A DNA stretch of 42,955 nucleotides, taken from Tulasnella sp. 424. Its lineage: Eukaryota > Basidiomycota > Agaricomycetes > Cantharellales > Tulasnellaceae. Both the position numbers and the translations under genes were made by a program. The stretch covers positions 1-42,955 of the forward strand of contig WSUB01000258.1 of the NCBI GenBank assembly GCA_019633425.1. Reading direction: 5' to 3'. This document shows positions 22,841-32,594 of the stretch, in pieces; within the stretch, counting starts at the first letter, position 1, and every line of letters starts with the position of its first letter. The notes below the pieces were generated by a model. The model ran no database searches and was not told the origin of the DNA. It saw only the letters and a list, made by a program, of their open reading frames with translations.

Positions 22841-25832
22841 ATGCCTTTCGGGTTTCTCAGGGGCATTGCGGCGGATGTCAAGCTCTCAGAGTCAGTGTTT
22901 TGCGTCCAACGAATGCGTTTGTTTCCTTGGCCTAAAGAGGTTACTCCACTTTCTTCTTCCCGTACCTAGTGAAGAATACGTAAAAAACGAGAAGGAGCGC
23001 TTTGTTCCTTGGTCTCTCACTCCATTCCGAGAGCCCCTAGCAAAGACACATGGCGGGAGTTCAGAAGGCGAAGAAGAAGGCGAGACAGCACCGGAGTGGC
23101 TAGAGCTTGTGCGTGATGGGTCCCTTGCCCGAGTCCCCTTATTCTGACCAACTCGGTCGAATCCCCTTGTTAGGCTGGAGACTTGGCGTGGACGTCGACC
23201 TTTTCTTCCTTAACATCAAACACAACCGTTACCGAACCGATCTCAGTATGGAATTACGCAGTATTTTTTGGCTTGACGTGGCATCTCTGGGCAACGCAGG
23301 TGAGCCCCCGGCATCATTGTTGGTAATGGGCCCGGTTCTGACGCGTTGACGGATCCCTTGCTTGACAGACGACATACGATATCAAGTACTACACAAACGA
23401 CTGGTGGCATCGTGTTCTATTTGCCTCTCAGCTAGGTGTCTATGCGATCCTCGCAGCCTTCTCTGGATCTTTCAACGTTGGCTGGGAGATCAGCTCGGAC
23501 ACCATGGACATCTTCACCGGAAACGCGACCGCGCTCACCGCTGAAGCGATCACAACGAATGAAAAGAACTCCATGGTTAAAAGTTTTACAGGCGTCAACA
23601 TCATGCTCTTTATCAGTCGAATGCTACTCTTTGCACAATACCTGAGAGGTCGGTCCTTGAGATCTTTGGGTATTGGATGCATCCTAATCGAGAATCCTGT
23701 TATCCTACCCTCTCTAGTTCTTTCGTACCGTCGTAAAAGCAAACAAATGTGGTCGTGGCGATTCTACCTTGCCCCAATCGCCACGTTCATCGCAGGATTC
23801 ATCTTCCTTGGCTGCTACATTGTCATGAAGGAAAGGCCTAATAGCAAGTCCGCAGCCATAACTCAGCTCACTCTTTGGGTACGTACCATTCAATGCGGGT
23901 AGAGAATTGACTTAGGAAATAAATTCCGTCAATAGGGTCTCGCGATCGGCGTACAAGTCCTCGCCGCCGCTGTGACTCCGGAAGACCCCGACAAAGTTTT
24001 GAAGAATCAAGGCGCTGTCTCACCTCGACTCTCCACCCTTACTGTCATCATTCTTGGTATGGATTGCCTTTGACCTTGATCTTGAGCTCGATCTGAATGC
24101 CCCTCGCGACTCGAATAGGCGAAGGTCTCAACGGTATCTGCAGTACCCTTCGGCACAGTATCAATTCTCTTGGCCTCACACCCAAAATGGTTGCACAAGC
24201 TCTCTCGTAAGTCGGAGCTCCGCTAGCTCTAACTGTAGACGACTGCTCTAACTGTTGGATGCTTAGGGTACTCCTGGTTCTATACTTTGTTTGGTTGCTT
24301 TACTTCGACGGTATGTGTCTTGCGCGAATCCTCAGTCGGCGTTCAACTCAAGTCACCAAAAGGTTTCCGAATCAGGTTCTCGGCAAGCAGAGCTCTCGAC
24401 GAGATATGGCTTTGGTTGCATTTCCCGCTGCACCTTAGCTTGATCATGTTGCTCGAAGGCATCAAGAACCTTTTCCGTAAGCTACGACCGTCCGGGCGAC
24501 CCATGCATGTTCACTGAATGCACCCCCCTGGGAAACTTATAGTCTACCTCAACGTCGTCAATGCCAATGATCTCATATTTTCGGCAATTGGTGAGGTTTC
24601 AGGTAATAACGGATCCCGTCCGGACCATCCCCAGATAGAGAAACTGCTCCTGGTACGGTCTTAATTCCCTTAACGCTATAATCGCTTCGTTCTCGACTCA
24701 AAATATCACTGATACTATGCAAAAATTTTATCAGCCTTTGAAGATAAGTTGGAGCCAAGAGCTGTTAGATCTCGATGCGGCTGAGGCCAATAATCCGGAC
24801 GATCCTGATACTGCGTCAAGCGCCCAGCTTTATCGATGGTTTGCTGGCATAATACACAGCGTATTTCTTGTAAGTCGATCTACGCGGTTTCTAAACCATT
24901 TACTTAGATTTATAATGACGGAACCGTCTCGGTAGCTGTTTAATGACGAACCCGACCCTGAGGCGGAATCGGATTTCAACCAATACATTGCGACCAGTGG
25001 GTCGAATACCCAAGAATATTGAGATACTGAATACCTAAAATTTGATATTTCAGACGACACGGCAATAGTAAACGACATTGAAGGCAACGGCGACGGAAGC
25101 TTGGTAAGAAGCCTGATCTCTCGCAACCACAGCTCGATGCTAACTATAATTTTCGAATATTTAATTATAGCTCGAAAAGGCTAATTCCCGCTATGAGGAG
25201 CTTATGGTGTACAGTGCTCACTGGCTCGTCGCCGTGGCTGGTACATTACTCATTTGCATGGCAATTCTCAACACCATGCAACGTCGGCCAAAAAATCGTT
25301 TCGCTTGGGGTTATTCGCTCAATAGGACTGCAATCGGATGTATCCTGATTCTTGTCGGAGGCTCCACTAGCAACATGTCCGATAACTGGATACCGTGGAT
25401 GTGAGTGCCGTCATTTCGGATTCTCGGTGAAGGGGGCTCTCATACTCTGACTTCCGCATCAGTATCCCCACTGTCGCAATCGGCTATTTGACGGCCACTG
25501 TTGCTGACTGGATTATTCTCTACTTCTCGATTGGCTCGATTCGGAGGAAGGAAGTCTTGTCCAGTGACCAGTCTCTTTATAGAGGCGAGGAGAAGGGTCC
25601 CTACGATACCGGAAGAGGCGTAGACCTACGACAGCTCTCAGACCTACCTTACGACCACACGGGACGGAGAGATATCGTTGGGTCGAGCTCGGCGGCTGAG
25701 TTCAATCCTTATGGTGAGGTGGATCAATCCCGTAAACAGGGATCAAGAGGGAGTTCCAGCGATCCGACGAGACAATCCCTCCTCGGCAAGGATGGTGAAG
25801 GCGGTACGTTGGCTCTTCCAAAAATGACGTGA
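22841..25832 (+). CDS. LtrA-like multi-pass membrane protein, array gene 5
   Basis: Fifteen exons: 22841-22890, 22970-23108, 23174-23299, 23369-23648, 23718-23878, 23936-24056, 24119-24206, 24267-24310, 24363-24476, 24543-24652, 24735-24869, 24936-24996, 25054-25103, 25171-25400, 25463-25832. They give 692 aa. It starts MPFGFLRGIAADVKL, closest to gene 6 (MPFGYLKRVVADVQL). The core motifs WLEL-AGDLAW, YDIKYYTNDWWHR and HWLVAVAGTLLICMAILN are present. The central loop is distinct: exon 10 is 110 nt instead of 119-122, and exon 13 is 50 nt, giving NDIEGNGDGSL. The tail contains FNPYGEV and QSLLGKDGE. The frame is intact throughout, so it is probably functional. Confidence 0.82.
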
Positions 25833-26607
25833 CCAAGTGGCGCTTATCAAACCATCCTCAGGTTACTGAGGGACACCCGCGTACCTGAATGGGCTCCTTG
25901 TATTATTCATGATCATGTAATCAGGCTTATTACGAACTATCCTCTTATCCGTCTTACAATGTACTTGTTCCACATACAAAATTCCATCGATCTAAGGCTC
26001 TCATTGTGCTCGGAGATTACCTTCTCTGCTTATGAGGCTTCTTATTTAGCGCGAGAGAGTGACTAATAGCCAGCCGTATCTTTGAAGGGGTTGACAAAGG
26101 TTTCCGCCTTGCGCAGACTTCCTGAGCTCCGCATCTCCCTTCAGGGCTTCCATACGCATGAATGCCACTGCACCGTCCTTATAGATGGCGGCAGTGAAGA
26201 GCAAATTTTGAGTGCTTACTGCCAGATATGAAGACGAGCAGTTGAAGGAGTTGGAACCGAACAAAGGAACAAGCGCCACGGTGAACGCGCGCACCGGAAC
26301 GGCGCCTTAAGCAATGCCGCCGGCAAGATCTGACCCCCCCCCCCCCACCGCGAGGTTCCGCCAATTCCGCCTCCTCTCCCCTAAGTGTCAAACCTCGGCA
26401 TCATGCGAAAGACTATCTATTCCTTATTTTCTCGCATGCAGCCACTCACGTGTAATCACCCTCTCATAAGGTTTGCCGTGGTCAGTATGGCGAAACTAAC
26501 TAATCAATCACTATCGCATTCGGCGTAGAATGTATCTGATCTTTTTATTATCCAAATTGAGAGCTTATTCGGACTTCCATGTAGATGCTCCGGGTCCTCT
26601 GTACATT

Positions 26608-26905
26608 CGGGCGCTTAGGTAGAGGATTCTCCGATTAGAATCGCACCCGCTTACGGGAGCTCGGCAACGCGCGAACAGTCGAGCGCTTTAGTCAAGGGTT
26701 TTCTCCGATGAGAATCCCAAGCGTGGAAGTGTTACTCGGTAAGAAGCTAAGGCGAAAGCTGGAGTCTGATCACCGCAGTACCCCTAAGCGCACGGCACTC
26801 GGGCGCTTGAGCCAAGGGTCCCCCGATGAGAACCCCAAGCAATTGGGTGTTATTCGGCAAGAAACTATGGAACCTGATCACTGCAGCACTTATGGCGCCT
26901 AGTTA
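26608..26905. repeat. Degenerate tandem repeat, about 106-120 bp unit
   Basis: Three diverged units begin at 26608 (partial, 72 bp), 26680 (120 bp) and 26800 (about 106 bp). Each opens with (g)ggcgctt or gagcgctt, then a gaggattctccgattagaat or gggttttctccgatgagaat-like segment. The two long units continue with gtgttactcggtaagaagct/gtgttattcggcaagaaact and a gatcaccgcag/gatcactgcag stretch. Function unknown; the repeat lies 370-670 bp upstream of gene 6. Confidence 0.6.
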
Positions 26906-27118
26906 AGCGCTATCCATTCGAAGGGATAGATCCGGTGGTTTCCCAAACCCTGTTTTAGAGAGCTTTCGGAGAGTCTCGTTACCTGTGAGATTGTGCCTGG
27001 TGTTCAGACCCGCCCTAGATCTGCGTGGTTTCGTCGGGCATCCAAACGGAAATCACGCCGCGTGGGAGTTTACCCTGTTGAATCGAACAACCTTGTCAAG
27101 CTGTCCTCCGGACTCCGG

Positions 27119-27124
27119 TATAAA
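27119..27124 (+). promoter_or_regulatory. TATA box of LtrA-like gene 6
   Basis: TATAAA within ccggtataaatcccc, 151 bp before the ATG. The equivalent place before gene 5 reads tacaaaa, within an otherwise alignable flank. Confidence 0.45.
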
Positions 27125-27274
27125 TCCCCCAGCGTCATGAAACGGCAGCCCTCCCTCCTGCACTGGCGTCTCCTCTCATCATCTCGTTCGGACGATCTCT
27201 CGCCACCTCACGGCTTCAACCGACCCCAGAAGCGTCTGACGCCTAACGATCAGTAAATTTCCTTCATTTTCACG

Positions 27275-30087
27275 ATGCCTTTCGGGTATCTCAAACGCGT
27301 AGTGGCAGACGTCCAGCTTTCAGAGTGAGTCTCTTGCCTCTATGACGACATCTGTGAGGTGGGAATGACCGCTTTCTTTTTGCGTACCCAGTAAAGAATA
27401 CGTCAAGAACGAGAAAGGGCGCCACCTTCCATGGAGTGTCAGCCCATTCCGAGAGCCCCGAACTACAGCATCCGACGGGAGTTCAAAAGAAGAGGAAGAG
27501 GAACCGCCGTCAGAGTGGTTCGAGCTCGTACGCAGTGATTCCAAACCCAAATCCTCTTGTAATGACAAACTCGACTATTAGGCTGGCGACCTTGCATGGA
27601 CGACGACCTTCTCTACATTAACATCCAGCACCCAAGTTACCGATTCCATCTCGGTAGGGAGCTACGCTGCGTTTTTTTTCTTGGCGTGGCATCTTTGGGC
27701 AACGCAGGTGAGCTCGATAACGTGCTTTGTGAAATGCCCGTTGACCGATCCTCTGCGCCACAGACGATATACGACGTCAAATACTACACGAACGACTGGT
27801 TCCACCGCATTCTATTCGTCTGTCAGCTTGGTGTTTACGCTTCCCTTGCGGCTTTCTCCGGATCTTTCAACGTCGGTTGGGAGATCAACTCCGACACTAT
27901 GAATATCTTCACCGGCAACGTGACCGCGCTCACCGCTGAAGCAATCACAACGGACGAGGAAAACTCTATGATTCAAAGCTTCAGAGGCGTCAACTTTATT
28001 CTCTCTATTAGCCGAATTCTACTTCTTATACAATATCTAAGAGGTCGGTCCCTGAGATCTTTGGGTGTTGGTTGCGTTCTAATCGCGAATTTCATATTAT
28101 CGTTCTCTAGTGCTCAAGCATCATCCTAAACGCAAACAGCCGTGGAAGAAGCAATGGCGATTCTGGCTCGTCCCCATCGCCACCGGTGTCGCAGGACTCA
28201 TCTTCCTCATCTGCGGCATTACCATGGAGGCGATACCAAGGACCAAGCCCGCAGTCATAGCACAGCTCCCTCTTTGGGTCGGTACTAATTGAAGCAGGTA
28301 GTAGGAGTAAACTTACAAACAAACTTCGTCTATAGGGTTTGGCGATCGCTCTTCAAGTTGCCGCAACCATAGCAACTCCAGAAGAAGGCGAAAAGGTTTT
28401 AAAGAACCAGTCCCCTCTGTCAAACAGACTCTCTAACCTTACAGTCATTATACTGGGTATGTGATCTTTAATTTGAAGTCGGGCTTGCTCTTGATAGCTT
28501 CATCTTTGCGAAATAGGCGAAGGCCTCAACGGTATATGTGGCACTCTCCGACACAGCATCACTTCTCTAGGCCTGTCGACTACGATGGGTTTTGAAGCTT
28601 TCGCGTAAGTCAGATATCTAATTCTGATATAAGAATGTCTCTGATAGCCCTGGTTTCTGGACGTCCAGGGTACTCCTAACTCTCTTCTTCGTTTGGCTGC
28701 TATACTTCGACGGTAGGCGTCTTAACCAAATCCTCCATTGACTTTTAACTCAAGAAACCGAAAGGCTTCCGAATCAAGTCTTCATCAGGCAGGAAGAGGG
28801 AAAAGACATGGTTGTGGCTGCATTTCTTTTTGCACCTTGCCTTGATTATGCTGCTCGAATTCATCAAAAACTTCTTCTGTGAGCTCCTACGCTTCTCGTG
28901 ACACAGGACTAAATCACTGAGCTCACTCTCGTCCTTTAATCACTAGTATTCTTAAACGTTGTCAATGCCACTAAGCTCCTCAATACGGCATTGAGTGAAA
29001 TCTGGGATTATGCAGCCAAACACGACTACAACTGGCCGCCGCATCCTCGGCTGGAGAAGCTACTACTGGTATGATATTAGGCTTCCTGTACGCAGTAATA
29101 TCGTCACTAACAAATATACATCTTTATTTATATCATGTGACTTTTTCATCAGCCTTTAAAGATCAGCTGGGACCAAGAAGTGAAAGACCTCGACGACACG
29201 ATAGACAAGAGCCCCGACACGGATACTGCGGGGCAGGCAGCGCAGGCCCAGTTTCTTCGCTGGCTCGCTGAAGTACAGGACAAACTCTTTGGTGTAAGCA
29301 GCGCCATGTCATGTTTTTGGATCTGATCTAAACCCCTGCAATCGTTGTATTTGCAGTTGTATAATGACGAACCTGATAAGGAAGCGGAGGACCTATATAA
29401 AAAATACATTTCAAACAGTGAGCTCAGTAAAGCTAAGTTCCGGGACAGGGAACACTCATAGTTTGATATTCAGACGACACGGTAATAGTAAATGACGACG
29501 GCACATTGGTAAGGAATCCCTTGTGATTACGGCTCAGTACTAAGTGCTAATTATATATATATATCATCACAGTTCTCCCAATCCAGTAATCGCTACCTTG
29601 AGGTAATGGAGTTCAGTGGTCAGTGGCTCATCATTGCGGGTGGTGTACTACTCTTTGTCATGGCAATCCTCAACACCATACAACGTGGGCCGAAAAATCG
29701 TTTCGCCTGGAGTTACTCCCTCGGTAGAGGTGTAATCGGAATCATTCTCATTGCTATTGGAATTCCAATCCAACTCACTGGCAAGGTTGATAAACCAAAG
29801 TGGATAGGATGGATGTGAGTGCCATAATCTGATTTCCCACCCGATGTAGCCTTTCTCATACCCAAGTCGCCTTGTGTAGCATCCCGACTGTCACAATCGG
29901 CTACGCCATTGCTGCCGCAATTGACTTGGGTGTTCATTACCTCTCAATCCGCTCAATCCGGAAGAAGGAGGTTGATTCCGAGAACCAGGCAGCTCACGGA
30001 AATGAGGAGAAGGGCTCCTACGATACCGGAAGAGGGCCGAAACTGGCACAACTTTCCGAACTGTCCTATGACAAGGCCTCCTCGTGA
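27275..30087 (+). CDS. LtrA-like multi-pass membrane protein, array gene 6, tail-truncated
   Basis: Fifteen exons: 27275-27324, 27392-27527, 27582-27707, 27764-28043, 28111-28277, 28336-28456, 28517-28604, 28669-28712, 28765-28878, 28947-29068, 29153-29293, 29357-29417, 29474-29508, 29573-29814, 29880-30087. They give 644 aa, the shortest of the array. It is the most diverged copy. The usual VWNYAVFF helix reads VGSYAAFFF, WLEL reads WFEL, NDWWHR reads NDWFHR, the WYRRKSKQ loop becomes KHHPKRKQ with two added residues, and exon 13 shrinks to 35 nt. The last exon stops after SYDKASS. Beyond the stop, sequence resembling the SLLGKDGEG coding stretch of gene 5 is still visible, so the tail was cut by a deletion or frame loss. 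All other exons remain open and correctly spliced, so the gene may still be expressed. Confidence 0.75.
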
Positions 30088-31027
30088 CGGAGAGCTGTCA
30101 TGGGTTCTCCTTGGTCAATGCTGGCGAAAGATGGTGACGGTTGTACGGTAACTTGGCAATAATTCCCCGCCGTCGTGGAGCTTACTGAACAATGCCACTA
30201 TATATATAGGCTACTGGAGGATATTTAATCACTACTTATGCCGAATGATTGATGTGTAATAGGATAAAATATAGGATTGTCCTTTTCACCTTTTATCCCC
30301 AATATACTTCTATTTATAGAAGGAATAGCTGCATCCGAAGTCCTCATGTTATTCAGAAATTGCCTTCTTTACGAGGACTGAAACCCGGAACCTACGGAGC
30401 GCCAAACAATATCCCTGTGACTGCGAATCACGTGCATCTCTCCAACCTCCAACACGTCACAATGGTCACGGTCTCCTGCCATGGGTTAAAAGCCGTTGAC
30501 CCGTCGTCAATCGACTCCAGGATGACATCCCTCGAGATATCCTGGTTTCTTTCTCTCTCTCGAGCTCTCCTTTCGCTTCCGACTGTGGATTTCAGGCCCG
30601 GGGTTCAGAGTGGGAGAGTGGCCTGATTCATAGTTTCGGTCATCATCCCGACTCGCTGACAAACACGATCAATTGTTCCAGGGTGAGGTTCTCTCAAAGT
30701 GAACACAACCGCAAAAACCAGCGGCAGTACCTACCTGATATCTAGGATTTCAGCTCGACTACGACAATGGTTGCTTTCAGTTTTTTCAACGTTTCCGGAT
30801 ACAGGGGTGTCTTGTCGGCGGCGTGACTGAAGGAAATCTGACGAGAGCAAGTGTGCTGATATTAAGGAGCATCAGTCAGCAATGAACCGGTGCCGCCAAC
30901 TTCTTTTCACGGGTTCGAAGCGAAGCGACTCTGCCTGACTCACGGGAGTGTTCTCTCCCGCTGCCGAGGCGTAAAGGAATATAAAGGAGTCAAGACCAAC
31001 GACACCAGCAGCCAGCCATAAACCGCC
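30088..31027. other. End of the array; 3' relic and promoter of the NmrA-like gene
   Basis: Just after the gene 6 stop, about 30088-30150 carries a garbled remnant of the paralogues' tail coding sequence (ggagagctgtcatgggt, then ttctccttggtcaatgctggcgaaagatggtgacgg, interrupted). The rest holds AT-rich sequence near 30200-30260 and no supported gene. The ORF at 30249-30626 has no family features. Confidence 0.5.
30980..30985 (+). promoter_or_regulatory. TATA box of the NmrA-like gene
   Basis: TATAAA within ggaatataaaggag, 43 bp before the ATG at 31028. This predicts a very short 5' leader. Confidence 0.5.
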
Positions 31028-32185
31028 ATGCCAATCAACGTAGCAATCGCAGGTGCCACGGGACATCTTGGTACGTTCTTTGATCTTTCTCTCACTTACA
31101 TAGAACGCCATGTGCTCAATTTCCCGGCAGGTCCAAACGTTGTTCGGGCCTTCCTCGACCCTTCTGTTCACCCGTCTCGAGTGCATCGGGTGGTTATCTT
31201 CACGAGGACCGCCACTTCGGCAACTGCTCAAGATCTCAAAGCACGTGGTGCAGAGGTTATCGAAGGGGCACCGACTCTTGAAGGATTCAATGGCATCGAC
31301 GTCTTTGTCAACGTCTTAAGCGACAGGGTCCCTCCCGACGCAAGGGACACCTACATTCGGGCAGCGATCGAGGCAGGAGTAAAGGTGTACTTCCCAAATG
31401 ACTTTGTTGCGTATGTGGCTCGTTTTGATCTCAGCTCTTCCGGTATTCATGTCACCCAATCCACAGCGATCCTCGGGGCTTCGACTTTCAACATCCCGTT
31501 TACAATATGAAGGTCGCTCACTCAAAAGCCGCACGCGAACTGGGTTCCGGCAAAACCAAAGTCATCTCAGTCTACCCGGGACAGTTTCTCGAGTACCTTT
31601 TTGGGGCGGGCGTTAGTCTATTTCTTTCTTCCCTCGTTTGCGTCCGTGTAACTCACCCCTAACCTCTCAAAGGCCATGGTTGGACTCGATACCCTTAACC
31701 GAACATACACGGTTGCCGGACAGCCAGCCAATAAGTTCAGCGTCACCAGCACTGCCGACATCGGGTTAGCACTTACCAGGCTTTCCGTCCTCGCTGTGGA
31801 GAATCCTGCTTCGGTGCCCGACCACGTTCGGCTCAGCGGAGACGCGGTATCTATTGCTGATTTGGCAAAATTAGTTGGAGAAGCTCGCGGCGAAACAATT
31901 GAGGTCAAGACCACAGACGCTGCTGAAACTAAGCAAAAGGTCATCGATAATCCAGCAGATCTACTTTCCCTGATCAAGTACGTCGAATCTTTCGCAGAGC
32001 CTTTCGGCTAAGCGTGCTGACTTGCATTCCGTACCAGATACATCTTTGGAAGCGGCCTTATGGATTTCTCTAACGAGAACGACAACGAGTTGATCAACCC
32101 AGGAGAGTCGTTGTGGAAGTGGAAGACAGTGGCGGACGCGGTGAAGGAGAACAAGGGGATTTACCGCCCTACTCCTACGAATTAG
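31028..32185 (+). CDS. NmrA-like NAD(P)-binding protein
   Basis: Five exons: 31028-31070, 31131-31410, 31467-31611, 31673-31977, 32038-32185, giving 306 aa. The N-terminus MPINVAIAGATGHLG contains the GxxGxxG dinucleotide-binding loop of the atypical short-chain dehydrogenase fold at residues 9-15. Further family features are the VEN-like stretch FVNVLSD, VKVYFPNDF (the position of the usual VKRF.PSEFG), DFQHPVYNMKVAHSKAARE with a possible active-site-region lysine, and VISVYPGQFLE. Length and order fit fungal NmrA/isoflavone-reductase-like proteins, which act either as redox sensors or as reductases. The substrate cannot be told from sequence. Intron 2 was placed by the need to join FVA to DPRGFDFQH, since the unspliced frame ends early at 31510. 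It is transcribed toward the kinase-TPR gene. Confidence 0.85.
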
Positions 32186-32594
32186 TCTGTAAAGACGATG
32201 ATTATGATCCCTTTGAAATAATGATGCTGCGGACGTATATCTTGTGACTCATCGTTCACCCGGGTGTGATATAAACCCACAGAGGATGGAAGAACCATAG
32301 ATGGTTACCAAAGGAAATTCGACGAGTTTGTCTCTCTCGTACTGAAGTAGTTAGGGGAGTCACACATTCACGATGGGATCTGTCTTCAATGTCGATGATG
32401 CCGTTTGGTGTCGCCAATAAGCTCCTGACAAAGGGATGCCCATAGATCCTCAAGCCTTGCAAGCGCCATTCAGTCTGAACTACATAACGGAGAGCAACAT
32501 ATGAAAGAACTTTCTACATGGTCCATTTGAGATTGGGAAAACGGCCACAGACGGCAAACCCTCTTGAACAAGAACCACCAGCTGGCGGAAACCG
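32186..32594. other. Convergent intergenic region
   Basis: 409 bp between the stop codons of two convergent genes. No coding sequence or stable hairpin is recognised, and it presumably holds both 3' UTRs. Confidence 0.5.

Larger units (their letters stand above)
25833..27274. other. Spacer between LtrA-like genes 5 and 6
   Basis: No gene is supported. It contains a run of 13 C at 26334-26346, the degenerate tandem repeat at 26608-26905 and a TATA box at 27119-27124. Frames here (26046-26391 minus, 26708-27256 plus) run across these repeats and carry no domain. Confidence 0.5.

Noticed and set aside
21279..22935. Several 60-140 codon frames in the spacer between genes 4 and 5
   Set aside because: Overlapping frames on both strands, no domains, no splice logic.
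27596..28129. 177-codon frame inside array gene 6 read as a single exon
   Set aside because: It reads through two real introns; the paralogues fix the exon borders at 27707/27764 and 28043/28111.
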